Shown in pieces: positions 47,101 through 55,995 of a stretch of DNA of 64,000 nucleotides (position 1 is its first letter; each line of letters opens with the position of its first letter). Source of the DNA: Alteromonas indica (GTDB lineage: Bacteria; Pseudomonadota; Gammaproteobacteria; Enterobacterales; Alteromonadaceae); the NCBI GenBank assembly GCA_003056425.1, contig PYVY01000003.1, forward strand, positions 1-64,000, in the 5' to 3' direction. The position numbers and the translations under genes were made by a program. The notes beneath the pieces were generated by a model. It saw only the letters and a list, made by a program, of their open reading frames with translations. It was not told the DNA's origin and ran no database searches.

Positions 47101-48077
47101 TCGGTGGCAGATAACCGGGCGTATAGGGGCACCACTTCAGTATGCCGATAGTGCTGTTTGTCCAGGGCTTCCTGCGTATCGCGAATTTCCCGTTCCCCAC
47201 TCAGGAACACTAGAATATCACCAGGAGCTTCCTGGCTCAGTTCATCTACCGCGGCAACAATCGCCTCGGTCTGATCAACATCGTCCCCCATATCCTGAGG
47301 CGGGCGGTAGCGTACTTCCACAGGATAGGTGCGCCCGCTGACTTCGATAACCGGCGCATTATTAAAATGGTTAGAGAAACGCTGGGGGTCGATAGTTGCC
47401 GAGGTAATTATCAGTTTTAAATCGGGCCGCTTTTGCAGTAACTGCCGTAAGTAACCCAGTAAAAAGTCGATGTTCAGGCTACGTTCGTGGGCTTCATCAA
47501 TAATAATCGTATCGTACTGATTCAAATAACGGTCTTGCTGCATTTCTGCCAGCAACATGCCGTCGGTCATCAGCTTTACATAGCTGCTGTCACTCACGTT
47601 GTCCGAAAACCGAATTTTGAAGCCGACCTTATCGCCTAACGGCGTATTGAGCTCTTCGGCAATCCGGTTTGCCACACTTCGAGCGGCTAAACGCCGCGGT
47701 TGGGTGTGCGCTATCATGCCGGTGACCCCGCGCCCTAACTCCAGACATATTTTGGGTAGCTGGGTGGTTTTTCCAGAGCCGGTTTCGCCTGCTACAATCA
47801 CCACCTGGTTATTTGCAATAGCCTGTTTTATATCATCTTTCTTATCGCTTACCGGCAATGGTGGGTAACTGACCTGGGGCAGGTTCGCTGCGCGTAGTGC
47901 GCGCCGGCTCACTGAGCGCTCGATATCCTGGCTCAACTTTTCCAATACGTCGTCTGATACCGCTTTTTGCTGGGCGTTTTGCAAACGTCTGCCCAGCCGG
48001 AATCGATCGGCGCTCATAGTAAAGGAAAGCTGTTGTTTGAGTTCGCGCAATGGAGCTGCAATATCGCCAGAATTCAA
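44190..48077 (-). CDS. hrpA: ATP-dependent RNA helicase HrpA
   Basis: 1295-residue DEAH-box helicase. Walker A GETGSGKTTQLPK, DEAH in IIIDEAHERSLN, SATID, and the motif VI region QRAGRCGR all appear in the first 450 residues. The HA2/OB and DUF3418 C-terminal regions make up the rest. HrpA rescues stalled ribosomes by splitting them on the mRNA. The start is TTG 48077 with AAGGA at 8 bases. Full length for the family (E. coli 1300). Confidence 0.96.
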   Translation of the reverse strand: MNSGDIAAPLRELKQQLSFTMSADRFRLGRRLQNAQQKAVSDDVLEKLSQDIERSVSRRALRAANLPQVSYPPLPVSDKKDDIKQAIANNQVVIVAGETGSGKTTQLPKICLELGRGVTGMIAHTQPRRLAARSVANRIAEELNTPLGDKVGFKIRFSDNVSDSSYVKLMTDGMLLAEMQQDRYLNQYDTIIIDEAHERSLNIDFLLGYLRQLLQKRPDLKLIITSATIDPQRFSNHFNNAPVIEVSGRTYPVEVRYRPPQDMGDDVDQTEAIVAAVDELSQEAPGDILVFLSGEREIRDTQEALDKQHYRHTEVVPLYARLSATEQNRIFQPHSGRRIVLATNVAETSLTVPGIKYVIDPGTARISRYSVRSKVQRLPIEAISQASANQRAGRCGRVSEGICIRLYSEEDYLGRPEFTDPEILRTNLASVILQMLALGLGEISRFPFVQPPDNRNINDGFRLLEEIQAVTRNQGKMQLTQTGRQIARLPIDPRYARMVLEANRTNALREVMIIAAGLSIQDPRERPADKRQQADEAHREYADKDSDFISLLNTWNGFREQQNALTQNQLRKWCKSHFLNYLRMREWQDIVSQLKKSLAELKLGLSNQQADYQAVHQAICAGLLSHLGTKDKDREYLGARNARFMIFPGSGLAKSQPKWVMSAELVETSKLFARVNAKLDPTWVEPLAKHLTQASYSEPHWSKKRGAVIAFEKVTLFGLPIVAKRAVVYSLIDPAICHELFITEALVNGDTRLNYPFLQDNQALLAQADELEQKTRRRDLVVEEQTLVEFYAARIPQEVNNEAAFKKWYRHKQAEICLTFTEADVYRQQPDAVENGYPDVWKQGNLTLPLTYHFEPNAPDDGVTVNIPLPVLNQIDDVGFDWQVPGLRHELIVALIKSLPKRLRRNFVPAPNFAQACLADIQPQDKKGYPVRLIDALSDKLRKMTGVTVTEEEWNLAQLDTHLIMHFAVVNDKREVIASGDDLHQVKQQCQGKVQQTFAQAATPELERKGLTEWDFSQLPATFVQKVGGFEVQAFPALVKTGNKVDIVLVDEADKAATLHRQGVNLLIKNAIPSPLGHLETRLPNKAKLGLYFNPFGQVKALIDDCIFAGIDALREEFEQQSEQPVRSEQAFKECVDYVRANINERVLHIASQVETGLTLAHQCQKQMKGNVPLTMVGALGDIKSHLATLVYPGFVSDLGAARLPDWNRYIKALARRLDKLPIDPTRDRQAQMSIEKVTDGYAKVASRYPPEKQPPALGEARWMIEEFRVSLFAQQLGTAYPISAKRIQNFLADF

Positions 48078-48189
48078 TGGGGGGTCCTTAAACGGTCAAA
48101 GTGCGACGATCCTAGGGAAAACAGCCCGACATTTCCAGTGAAAATCGTTAAAGCCTGTACCGCGACAGACCAGCATAGCAGTGTAATGG

Positions 48190-49248
48190 CTACCGTTGAC
48201 GTAACTGGCTTGGGGTAAGACCGGTCCAGCGTTTGACAGCACGGCGAAAATTAGTCAGGTCAGATACGGCCATTTTTAACGCGCTTTGTTCATTGGTTAA
48301 GCCTTCATAGCTAAGTAAAAAGACCGCTTGTTCCCGGCTCGCGTCAGCGCATATCGCCGAAAAACTGGTATTGAAATCGGCCAGCCTGCGTTTCAGTGTA
48401 GCAGGGCTCAACGCTAAGCAGCGGGCAGCTTCAGCCAGGTTAAGGTCACTGTGGTTTAAGGCCAGTTGGCGTAGCACCACGGGCAAGGTTACACGCCTGG
48501 CCGCGCGGCCGTGTACTAAGCGACACAGGCTTACAAGAGGCAGGTAAGGTGTTCTTACCGCCGCAGGGGGCATTGTTGCATCAATATGCTTACCGTCCAA
48601 TTGCGGTGACTGAGGTCTTAAATGAGTAATAGTTTGCTTTACCACTATCGCATCAAGAGGTCTGGCGAAGTACAGTCGGGTACCCAGCATAACCTGGTAA
48701 TCCGCAATATTAGTAGGCGTGGGCCGACAGAACTCGTAGCGCAGTGACACACGCTGGTGGCCCCACTGCTTAAGTAGTTGACTGAACGCACTCAATAAGA
48801 TTTGGTGTAATAAAGGCCAGCCGGCAAACGTGCCCAGGGCGCTGGTGACAACTAAATACTGGTCATGCTGGTGAATGTAACGTCGTACATAAAACAATGT
48901 ATAGAAATCGCCTAATACCAGGGGGGCGGCCCGCAGCCAGTGCTTAAGAGTGGGACTGTATAGCAACGGCGTAGCCACATCTTGTTGCAACAGCGTGGCC
49001 AACCGATCGCCGACTAAAAATGCGCTATCAGGAGTACGCTGTAAACGCTGAAAATTATTGAGTAAACGGACTAACTGGCTGGGGCTTATGCACAGTGGCT
49101 GGCTAAATACCTCTTCAAACAAACCTGTCCCCCGCAACAGTGCTGCGGTATTCAAGCCGGTATGCTGGGCCGTTTGATACAGCGCTTGTAATAAGGGCTT
49201 TAGCCGTAATTGCTTATCTGAAACCAATACCAACGTCCGTGTGGTCAC
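48190..49248 (-). CDS. AraC-family regulator with Arabinose_bd-type N-terminal domain
   Basis: 352 residues. The large N-terminal effector domain (LSPSQLVRLLNNFQRL-like block, here CISPSQLVRLLNNF) resembles the OruR/ArgR-type Arabinose_bd (PF12625) family. The AraC HTH is at the C-terminus (LNLAEAARCLALSPATLKRRLADF). The start is GTG 49248. It begins 6 bp after the GGDEF-like gene and probably forms one operon with it. Inducer unknown. Confidence 0.85.
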   Translation of the reverse strand: MTTRTLVLVSDKQLRLKPLLQALYQTAQHTGLNTAALLRGTGLFEEVFSQPLCISPSQLVRLLNNFQRLQRTPDSAFLVGDRLATLLQQDVATPLLYSPTLKHWLRAAPLVLGDFYTLFYVRRYIHQHDQYLVVTSALGTFAGWPLLHQILLSAFSQLLKQWGHQRVSLRYEFCRPTPTNIADYQVMLGTRLYFARPLDAIVVKQTITHLRPQSPQLDGKHIDATMPPAAVRTPYLPLVSLCRLVHGRAARRVTLPVVLRQLALNHSDLNLAEAARCLALSPATLKRRLADFNTSFSAICADASREQAVFLLSYEGLTNEQSALKMAVSDLTNFRRAVKRWTGLTPSQLRQR

Positions 49249-49254
49249 AGCACT

Positions 49255-50154
49255 TTACCCCGCCGCTTGGTGCGCATTACCATCTAGCAGCGCATTAAGG
49301 CTACATAACAAGGCGTCCAGCGGCTGTTCAGGGGTAAGTAATGCCCTTGCAGTACGGGCTGAATGAAAAATAGCGGTAGTTTGCTGGCCCGTTTTGAATG
49401 CGACTTGCTGAACTGATGCTTCAAGTTGGCTGCACAGGTTCACCAAATCAATCTCACTCATCTGCGGCAGCAATACGGCAAAACGATCCCCGGCGTAGCG
49501 ACAGGCCAGGTCGTGAGGGCGTAAATGCATGCGGATTAACCGCCCGATTTCTTTTAGGAAACGGTCCCCCTCGGCCTGGCCGTAACGATGATTAATCTGT
49601 CTGAAGTTGTTTAAGTCTAGTAATAGCACGCCGGCAGCCCATTGTTGCCGCTGACATTCATGCACCCGGGCTCGCCAGTAGTCGCCTCGGTATAGCTGGG
49701 TTATCGGGTCAATTTTTTCATGACTACGGTAAAACCATTCTACTCCCTGCAACTGACGGTTGAGCGCTAACTGTTCGCGATGCCACCCTAGTAGCGCCAC
49801 CGACATAATAACCATTCCCACGGCGCCGGGCAGAGACTCCATCATACTAATCCAGGGCGCATGGGGATAAGTAAAAAACTCATCCAACAGGTCCAGCAAA
49901 GCGGTGAATAAAAAACAATTAAGGCCTGCACTTAGTAAATGCGTGACATGCCCCGCCGGACGGCTCGCCAGAATCGCTACCAGCCACAGTAATGTAAGCA
50001 TCACAATGCTGCCTTCCCCACAGACATCCAGCCAGGATATAGCCCGGGCTGTTTTAGCCTGCCCGGCATACGCCGCCATATTAACTGCCACAGCAATCAA
50101 TGAGCTGGTGCCAATAAGCCATCCGGTATGCAGGTTAAGTCCGGTCAAATTCAT
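49255..50154 (-). CDS. membrane protein with degenerate GGDEF domain
   Basis: About 299 residues from ATG 50154. Five or so TM segments occupy the first 125 residues. The GGDEF domain follows (about 148-299), with DPITQLYRGDYWRAR and DLNNFRQINHRYGQAEGD. The active-site loop reads AGDRF in place of GGDEF, losing the fourth-position acidic residue. The inhibitory I-site RPHD is kept five residues upstream, at the canonical spacing. It is probably a c-di-GMP-binding sensor rather than an active cyclase. First gene of a unit with the AraC-type regulator. Confidence 0.87.
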   Translation of the reverse strand: MNLTGLNLHTGWLIGTSSLIAVAVNMAAYAGQAKTARAISWLDVCGEGSIVMLTLLWLVAILASRPAGHVTHLLSAGLNCFLFTALLDLLDEFFTYPHAPWISMMESLPGAVGMVIMSVALLGWHREQLALNRQLQGVEWFYRSHEKIDPITQLYRGDYWRARVHECQRQQWAAGVLLLDLNNFRQINHRYGQAEGDRFLKEIGRLIRMHLRPHDLACRYAGDRFAVLLPQMSEIDLVNLCSQLEASVQQVAFKTGQQTTAIFHSARTARALLTPEQPLDALLCSLNALLDGNAHQAAG

Positions 50155-50574
50155 TACAGTACTGCCACACAAAGGGTTAAAACAGGGTTATACACCGGGC
50201 CGACGCCCGCGTGGAGGGTCATTGTGGCTCATCAATATGACAACCACGTGATAACCCTCGTGGTTAACGCATTCGGTTGGTCAATTACCGCATAAATATC
50301 AATAACATACTAAGGGGTCAATTAAGCTCACCCGGTTAGCTAACATTTATTAATCACTTTAATATCAACAGCTTAGATACTAGCTGTAATTTCCGCGTCA
50401 TCGCGATGTCACATACTGTTTTTAGGGTGGCGTAAGTAGAACACTGCAGCCCGGGGGCGTTTGAAAGGGAGCTGGTAGCGAGCACTATGTTCAGCTTGCT
50501 TGGTTGGCAAGCAACGTGAAAAGCCCCCCAGTCTGCAATAAAAAACCACACCATCGCCACTTAACAGGACAACT
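50155..50574. promoter_or_regulatory. divergent GGDEF/TonB-receptor intergenic region
   Basis: 420 bp with no gene. AACCACG/CGTGGTT form a 7-bp hairpin at about 50239-50263. TGTCACATACTGTTTTT near 50407-50423 vaguely resembles a Pho box, but the half-site spacing is 10 rather than 11, so I do not call it. Confidence 0.35.
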
Positions 50575-53304
50575 ATGAAAACGTCATTCAATACACTGAC
50601 CCGGGCATGCCTAATGGCACTGGGGTTATCGCTTTGCCCATTGGTCCATGCCGAGGCCGCAGCGGCGGCAGGTGCGGCAGGTGCGGCAGGTATAATAGGA
50701 CAACTTACCAATGCCGAGCATAACCGCGTGTATGCTGGAGCCCGTATTACCCTGGTAGAGCTAAATTTGTCTACCGAAAGCCAACGCGATGGCTCGTTCA
50801 GGTTTACCAACGTGCCGGCCGGAAGTTATACACTGCATGTCAGTTATCTGGGCGCCGCGCCGGTTACGCAAAAAATTGCTATCGATAGTACCGGTATCGT
50901 AAGACCCACAGTGATGCTTAACCCTGTGGCTACCGCTATGGCTGATATCGTGGTTCGCGGCCAGCGCAGTGGTCAGGCTTCGGCCATTAATCAGCAGCGG
51001 GTTTCGGATAGGATCTCCTCAATAGTTTCGGCCGATGCCATAGGCCAGTTTCCCGATCAAAATGCCGCAGAATCACTGCAGCGTTTGCCAGGCTTATCTA
51101 TCGAGCGCGACCAGGGCGAAGGCCGCTTTGTGGGTATTCGGGGTATCGATCCAAATTTAAACAATGTCACTATTAATGGCTTAAATATTCCTTCGCCGGA
51201 AGCGGGAGTGCGCTCGGTAGCGCTGGATGTGATCCCTTCAGAACTGATTCAGTCGCTGGAGGTCGCAAAGTCGATTACGCCGGATATGGATGCGGATGCT
51301 ATTGGCGGTGCGGTCACTGTAAAGAGTGTGTCTGCATTTGATCGCCAACAAAAAACCACCGCCAGTGCTACCGTTCAGGGTGGCTACAATACCCTGCGTG
51401 AGGCCTACAACCCCAAGTTAGCAGGTAGCTTAACCCACCAATTTAGCCAGACCTTGGGGATCGCCGCGGCGTTATCCTATTTTGACCGTGATTTTGGTTC
51501 TGACAATATCGAAAGTAATGGGGCCGATGAGGTAGAACAACGTCATTACACCATTACGCGTGAACGTCTTGGCGCTGCAATTAATATAGATTGGCGTCCT
51601 GATTTCAACAACCAGTACTATTTGCGTACGCTTTACAGCAAGTTTTCTGATGACGAATACCGTCAGGCCGTCATTTACACTTTGGAAGGTGAAGACTCCC
51701 AGATAGAACGGCAGAGTAAAGATCGTTATGAGAGCCAGTCAATTGCAACCATAGCCGCCGGCGCCGAGCACCAGCTACAGCAGTGGCTGGTGAGCTATCA
51801 AATTGGCTATGCCTCCGCCACTGAAGATGAACCCGACGCCCTTTATTATGTATTCAACAGCGAGAATTCATCGGTTGATGGCGAGCTGGACCATCCAATA
51901 CCCATAGTGTCCTTTGATGCAGATGCGACTGACATAAGCCAGTACGAAACCGATGAAATCAGCTTTGAAGACAACTATGCAAAAGATACCGATACGTCCT
52001 TTAAATTCGATTTGAGCCGCGATATCACGTTAGGCAACTATCCCGGCCAAATAAAACTGGGTGGAAAATACCGGAGTCGGGAAAAGCGCCGGGATAGCCA
52101 GATGTTTATTTACGATGGCGGCTTTGATGCCTTATCGCCACCAGACTTAGCCATCACGGAGCCAGATTACGGATTAGGTAATTTTGGCCCGGGCTTGAAC
52201 CGTGAACGGATGCGTGACTTTTTTAACCAAAACCGCGCTGATTTGAGCTTGGCGGCGCTTGACTCGGCGCTGGAGTCAAACGGGGCTACCTATGTGAACA
52301 AAGAAGATATCAGCGCGGCTTATTTCATGCTTACCGCAGATATTGAGAAACTGCATCTGGTAGCCGGTTTGCGCTATGAATACACCGATTTTAGTACCGC
52401 AGGCAATCGGGTTGAACTGGTGGATGACGAGCAGAATGATGTACAAGAGGTGATTAACTCCCCCTGGACAGCCGAACGCCGTTACGACCATCTGCTGCCC
52501 AGTATTAATGCACGCTACGATGTTAACGAGCAATTACTGCTTCGGGCGGCATACACCCAAACCATCTCCCGCCCCCGTTTTGAAGATGTTGCGGCCTTTC
52601 AGATAATCGAAAGCAAAACCGCACAGGACGAGGGTGTGGTGGTCACCGAACGTGAAGCAGAGGTAGGTAATCCGGACTTACAGCCCTATGAAGCAGATAA
52701 CCTGGATCTATCCATAGAGTACTATCCAGGTGATATCGGAGTAATGTCAGCCGGGCTATTCTATAAGAAAATCGATAATTTTGTGGTGTATGCCGACGTC
52801 GCAGCGACTGCGCAGTGGGCAGGATTTGAGGAAGTCACACAGGCTATCAACGGCGAGACAGCTTCGCTTAGAGGGCTTGAGCTGGCCTGGGTTAAAGCCT
52901 TTGATAATGGTTTTTTAATATCGGCTAACACCACCTTTACCGATTCTGATGCCACCACCTTTGTCGATGGCGAACAATATGATACCCGCCTGCCCAATCA
53001 GTCTGACCGTATCGGCAACCTGACCCTTGGTTACGAGAATACGGCACTCTCGGTGCGCCTTACCGCCTCATATAAAAGCGATAATCTGGAGGAAATTGAT
53101 GGCGATATGTTACGCATAGAGGATGACCATACCCAGTTGGACTTTATGGGCAAGTACTTTGTCACACCGGCAACGTTAGTCTATTTCAATATCATCAATA
53201 TTACCGATGAGCCATTTTACCATTATTTCGACCAGCCTAACGTTAATGCACAATATGAAGAGTACGGCCGCACGTTTCAGTTGGGCCTGACCTGGCAATT
53301 ATAA
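50575..53304 (+). CDS. TonB-dependent outer-membrane receptor
   Basis: 909 residues. Signal peptide to about 27 (LCPLVHA-EA), an Ala/Gly-rich stretch, a carboxypeptidase-regulatory-like N-terminal domain (about 38-118, GSFRFTNVPAGSYTLHVSYLG), a plug (about 125-250, GQFPDQNAAESLQRLPG and FVGIRGIDPNLN) and a beta-barrel ending LGLTWQL. This resembles the TIGR01782 receptor group of marine bacteria, which takes up organic solutes. ATG follows ACAGGACA. It lies 124 bp before a phytase gene, so phytate or its inositol-phosphate products are the probable ligand. Confidence 0.93.
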   Translation: MKTSFNTLTRACLMALGLSLCPLVHAEAAAAAGAAGAAGIIGQLTNAEHNRVYAGARITLVELNLSTESQRDGSFRFTNVPAGSYTLHVSYLGAAPVTQKIAIDSTGIVRPTVMLNPVATAMADIVVRGQRSGQASAINQQRVSDRISSIVSADAIGQFPDQNAAESLQRLPGLSIERDQGEGRFVGIRGIDPNLNNVTINGLNIPSPEAGVRSVALDVIPSELIQSLEVAKSITPDMDADAIGGAVTVKSVSAFDRQQKTTASATVQGGYNTLREAYNPKLAGSLTHQFSQTLGIAAALSYFDRDFGSDNIESNGADEVEQRHYTITRERLGAAINIDWRPDFNNQYYLRTLYSKFSDDEYRQAVIYTLEGEDSQIERQSKDRYESQSIATIAAGAEHQLQQWLVSYQIGYASATEDEPDALYYVFNSENSSVDGELDHPIPIVSFDADATDISQYETDEISFEDNYAKDTDTSFKFDLSRDITLGNYPGQIKLGGKYRSREKRRDSQMFIYDGGFDALSPPDLAITEPDYGLGNFGPGLNRERMRDFFNQNRADLSLAALDSALESNGATYVNKEDISAAYFMLTADIEKLHLVAGLRYEYTDFSTAGNRVELVDDEQNDVQEVINSPWTAERRYDHLLPSINARYDVNEQLLLRAAYTQTISRPRFEDVAAFQIIESKTAQDEGVVVTEREAEVGNPDLQPYEADNLDLSIEYYPGDIGVMSAGLFYKKIDNFVVYADVAATAQWAGFEEVTQAINGETASLRGLELAWVKAFDNGFLISANTTFTDSDATTFVDGEQYDTRLPNQSDRIGNLTLGYENTALSVRLTASYKSDNLEEIDGDMLRIEDDHTQLDFMGKYFVTPATLVYFNIINITDEPFYHYFDQPNVNAQYEEYGRTFQLGLTWQL

Positions 53305-53363
53305 CAACCGCGCCAGGTCACTAAGTGGCCGGAGCCGGGGGTATCTACTAGACGCGCGTCCCA

Positions 53364-53386
53364 ACCCTGGGCCCTGAGGCCCGGGT
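53364..53386 (+). repeat. GC-rich intercistronic hairpin between receptor and phytase
   Basis: CCTGGGCC (53366-53373) pairs with GGCCCGGG (53378-53385) with one G-T pair and a 4-nt loop. No T-run follows, so it is not a standard terminator. It could protect the upstream mRNA and set unequal receptor and enzyme levels. Confidence 0.5.
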
Positions 53387-53427
53387 GCGGAACCCATCTT
53401 ATTTTCATTAACTCTATAAAAAGCAGC

Positions 53428-55365
53428 ATGATGAACCTATTACAACGCATTACCTGTCAATTCTGGCTGGCTTTAGTAGCTGGTCTGTTCGCAAGCTTTG
53501 GCGTCGTTAGCGCCGGAGTCGCCGGATTGCCCACTTCGACAGCAATGGCCCCGCTGGCAGTCGACACGCTCGCCATAAAGGCTAATCAACTTAGTCTTAT
53601 CAATACACCGACTTATCGGTTTGCACTGGAATTAAGTGAAACCGTGGGAATGACCATCAAAACCGACGAGGGAGGGCTTTTGGCAACGCATCCGCAACGC
53701 TACCAGATGGGCGACTGGCGCGCTACCAAAGACGGTATTGTCATTGCCGCGCTCGCCCTGAACACCAGTAGCATAGACACCTTTCTGTTTAACCCTGATA
53801 CCCACCAACTACAACAGTTAACTAGCTGGCCGGCCAGTGCCGCTGATCAGGAAGCCTTATGTTTGTATCAACATGGCGAACAGCTGGATATGTTCGTCGC
53901 CGAGGCGGGCGGGCAAATGAAGCATATTGCGCTTATGGCCCCCGCCTTGCAGACACCTGTCCAGGTTCGCCAGTTTAGTACCGGACCTGGCATCAAAGCC
54001 TGTGCCGTGGACGATTCCCAACATACCTTATACCTGGCAGATGAAAATGCCGGTATCTGGCAACTGAGCGCGCTGGCCGAAGCAGAGGAAAAGCGTACGT
54101 TAGTCTGGCATGAACCCGGCGCCAGTATTGAGTCTGTCGCGGTCCAGCCAGGCGCTTTTATCACTGCCGATACCACCAGCAACCGGTTATGGTATGTTAA
54201 TAGCCAGCAAGCAAGGGAGTTTACATTGCCACCGGGTATCCAGGTCGAAGGCCTGTCAACGTATCAGCGTGGCAATAGGTTGTATGTCAATTTGTACGAT
54301 GACGCTTCGGCTACCATCAAACAAATCGCCCTGCCCTCAGAACTATCGCAGACATCTATGCCAGCCTCGCCAGCGGTTGTACCACCATTGCCAGACATCC
54401 TCATTACCGCGGATGCCGAAACTGCGCCGGTAGCCCGCGTAGGTGATGCGGCTGATGATCCCGCCATCTGGATAAACCCGCTCAACCCGGCGCAAAGCCG
54501 GATTTTAGGCACTGATAAAAAACAGGGTTTAGATGTTTTTTCGCTTTCGGGCCAGCGTCTGCAGCATTTACCGGTAGGTCGGGTCAACAATGTCGATATT
54601 ATTTATAACGTAAATGTAGCCGGTAAACAGGTCGACATAGCCGCTGCCAGCAACCGTTCAGATAACAGTATCCAGCTTTTTACAATCACTCCACAGGGCA
54701 GAGTTAGCGCCGCAGGACGCATAGCCACTTCCCTTAGCGATGTGTACGGGCTGTGTGCTGGCCGCCCGGGTGCCCAGGCACAAATCATAGTAAATAGCAC
54801 TGACGGCAGGTTCGAGCGCTTTGCCCTGGATGTGTCGGGTAGTAGCTTAAACGGAATTCATCTTGAAAGTTTTTCGCTGCCTTCGCAACCTGAAGGGTGT
54901 GTCATAGATGATGAACGTGAAATTCTGTTTTACGGTGAAGAACAGGCCGGTGTGTGGCGCCGTAATTTAAACGGGCCGGCCAAGCCATCATTAATTGCGC
55001 AGGTTAACCAGCAGGTTCACGCCGATATTGAAGGTATGGCGTTGTTCGACCATGCCGGGTCCGGCCAGCGCTATCTGATTGTTTCAAGCCAGGGGAACCA
55101 TCGTTATGCGATATACCAAAGTCGCGCCCCGTACACCTTGCTGGGCACGTTTGCGATTACCGCAGATCTGACTAAAGGAATTGATGGGGTTTCAGAAACA
55201 GACGGATTGGCCGCGACCAGTGCGCCACTGGGCAAACACTACCCTGCTGGCCTGCTGGTTGTACAGGATGGTCACAACGTGCTGCCGTCCGCTAATCAGA
55301 ATTTTAAGTTGATTAGCGGCGTCAGGCTCAATGCCGTCATTGAACAGTTGCTGGCGGAACACTAA
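53428..55365 (+). CDS. tandem beta-propeller phytase
   Basis: 645 residues with a signal peptide (about 1-36). Residues about 310-645 hold a complete phytase beta-propeller: DDPAIWINP, GTDKKQGLDVF, VGRVNNVDIIYNV, LPSQPEGCVIDDE, DIEGMAL, SSQGNHRYAIY and SETDGLAA, the calcium and phosphate-binding loop residues of BPP enzymes. Residues about 45-300 look like a second, degenerate propeller lacking most motifs, as known for dual-domain BPPs. It hydrolyses phytate to lower inositol phosphates in the periplasm or outside. No Shine-Dalgarno of note; ATG 53428 and 53431 are both possible. Confidence 0.9.
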   Translation: MMNLLQRITCQFWLALVAGLFASFGVVSAGVAGLPTSTAMAPLAVDTLAIKANQLSLINTPTYRFALELSETVGMTIKTDEGGLLATHPQRYQMGDWRATKDGIVIAALALNTSSIDTFLFNPDTHQLQQLTSWPASAADQEALCLYQHGEQLDMFVAEAGGQMKHIALMAPALQTPVQVRQFSTGPGIKACAVDDSQHTLYLADENAGIWQLSALAEAEEKRTLVWHEPGASIESVAVQPGAFITADTTSNRLWYVNSQQAREFTLPPGIQVEGLSTYQRGNRLYVNLYDDASATIKQIALPSELSQTSMPASPAVVPPLPDILITADAETAPVARVGDAADDPAIWINPLNPAQSRILGTDKKQGLDVFSLSGQRLQHLPVGRVNNVDIIYNVNVAGKQVDIAAASNRSDNSIQLFTITPQGRVSAAGRIATSLSDVYGLCAGRPGAQAQIIVNSTDGRFERFALDVSGSSLNGIHLESFSLPSQPEGCVIDDEREILFYGEEQAGVWRRNLNGPAKPSLIAQVNQQVHADIEGMALFDHAGSGQRYLIVSSQGNHRYAIYQSRAPYTLLGTFAITADLTKGIDGVSETDGLAATSAPLGKHYPAGLLVVQDGHNVLPSANQNFKLISGVRLNAVIEQLLAEH

Positions 55366-55398
55366 GCCCCGGCCGGAGATAAGCTAAGTCAGGGCCAT

Positions 55399-55430
55399 TC
55401 AGGTGGTAAGTGCATTAACTTGCCACCTGA
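55399..55430. terminator. hairpin between convergent phytase and CBS genes
   Basis: TCAGGTGG (55399-55406) pairs with CCACCTGA (55423-55430), extended by AAG/CTT. The right arm covers the CBS stop codon. No T-run, so a weak or non-canonical terminator. Confidence 0.5.
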
Positions 55431-55834
55431 TATCCCGATCGTAATTGCTTGTCTATTGCGCGCAGTACGGCGGCGCGGTTAATACTGCCAACTAAAATAC
55501 CATCATCATCGACTACCGGATATACCCGCGGTTTTTCGTGAATAAGACGCTGGGCTAATTCGATAACCGACATATAGGGTTTTACGCTTAAAGCGGGTGC
55601 TTGCATAATATCCTTCACCCGACAAACCTGTTCGCGGTAATAACAGGACTCAATCATTTGTGCGATGCAATCCTGTTCAGACAAAAAACCGACTAAACGG
55701 CCTCTTTCGTTTATAACTGCACCACCAGACTGCCCGCTGTTTAGCAAGCATTCCACCGCTTCGGCGACGGGCATATCGGCCAGTAGCCGCACTGGATGCT
55801 GGTTCATGTAGTCACATACCTGCAACGATTCCAT
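55415..55834 (-). CDS. CBS-domain pair protein
   Basis: 139 residues from ATG 55834 (GGGAGG 5 bases upstream; frame open to 55864). Two CBS motifs: VCDYMNQHPVRLLADMPVAEA to VGFLSEQD, and VKDIMQAPALSVKPYMSVIEL to VGSINRAAVLRAI. It binds adenosyl ligands or other nucleotides; target unknown. No catalytic domain. It stands alone. Confidence 0.87.
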   Translation of the reverse strand: MESLQVCDYMNQHPVRLLADMPVAEAVECLLNSGQSGGAVINERGRLVGFLSEQDCIAQMIESCYYREQVCRVKDIMQAPALSVKPYMSVIELAQRLIHEKPRVYPVVDDDGILVGSINRAAVLRAIDKQLRSGYQVAS

Positions 55835-55995
55835 AGTGCCTCCCGAGTTGTTGGGTCGGCGCATTACTGCCTGCCCACAACACTCTTATTTTGGGCTAAT
55901 GTTCATTTTGTTTAACACTGCTACAACCTGTTATCAGTGTTACTTCAAGACTAGCCCCAGAAGGCTGAAACCGCGAGGACTTTTTATAATTCTTT

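Noticed and set aside
50405-50425. Possible Pho box before the TonB receptor
   Set aside because: Only the first half-site is good and the spacing is 10 instead of 11; not enough to claim PhoB control.
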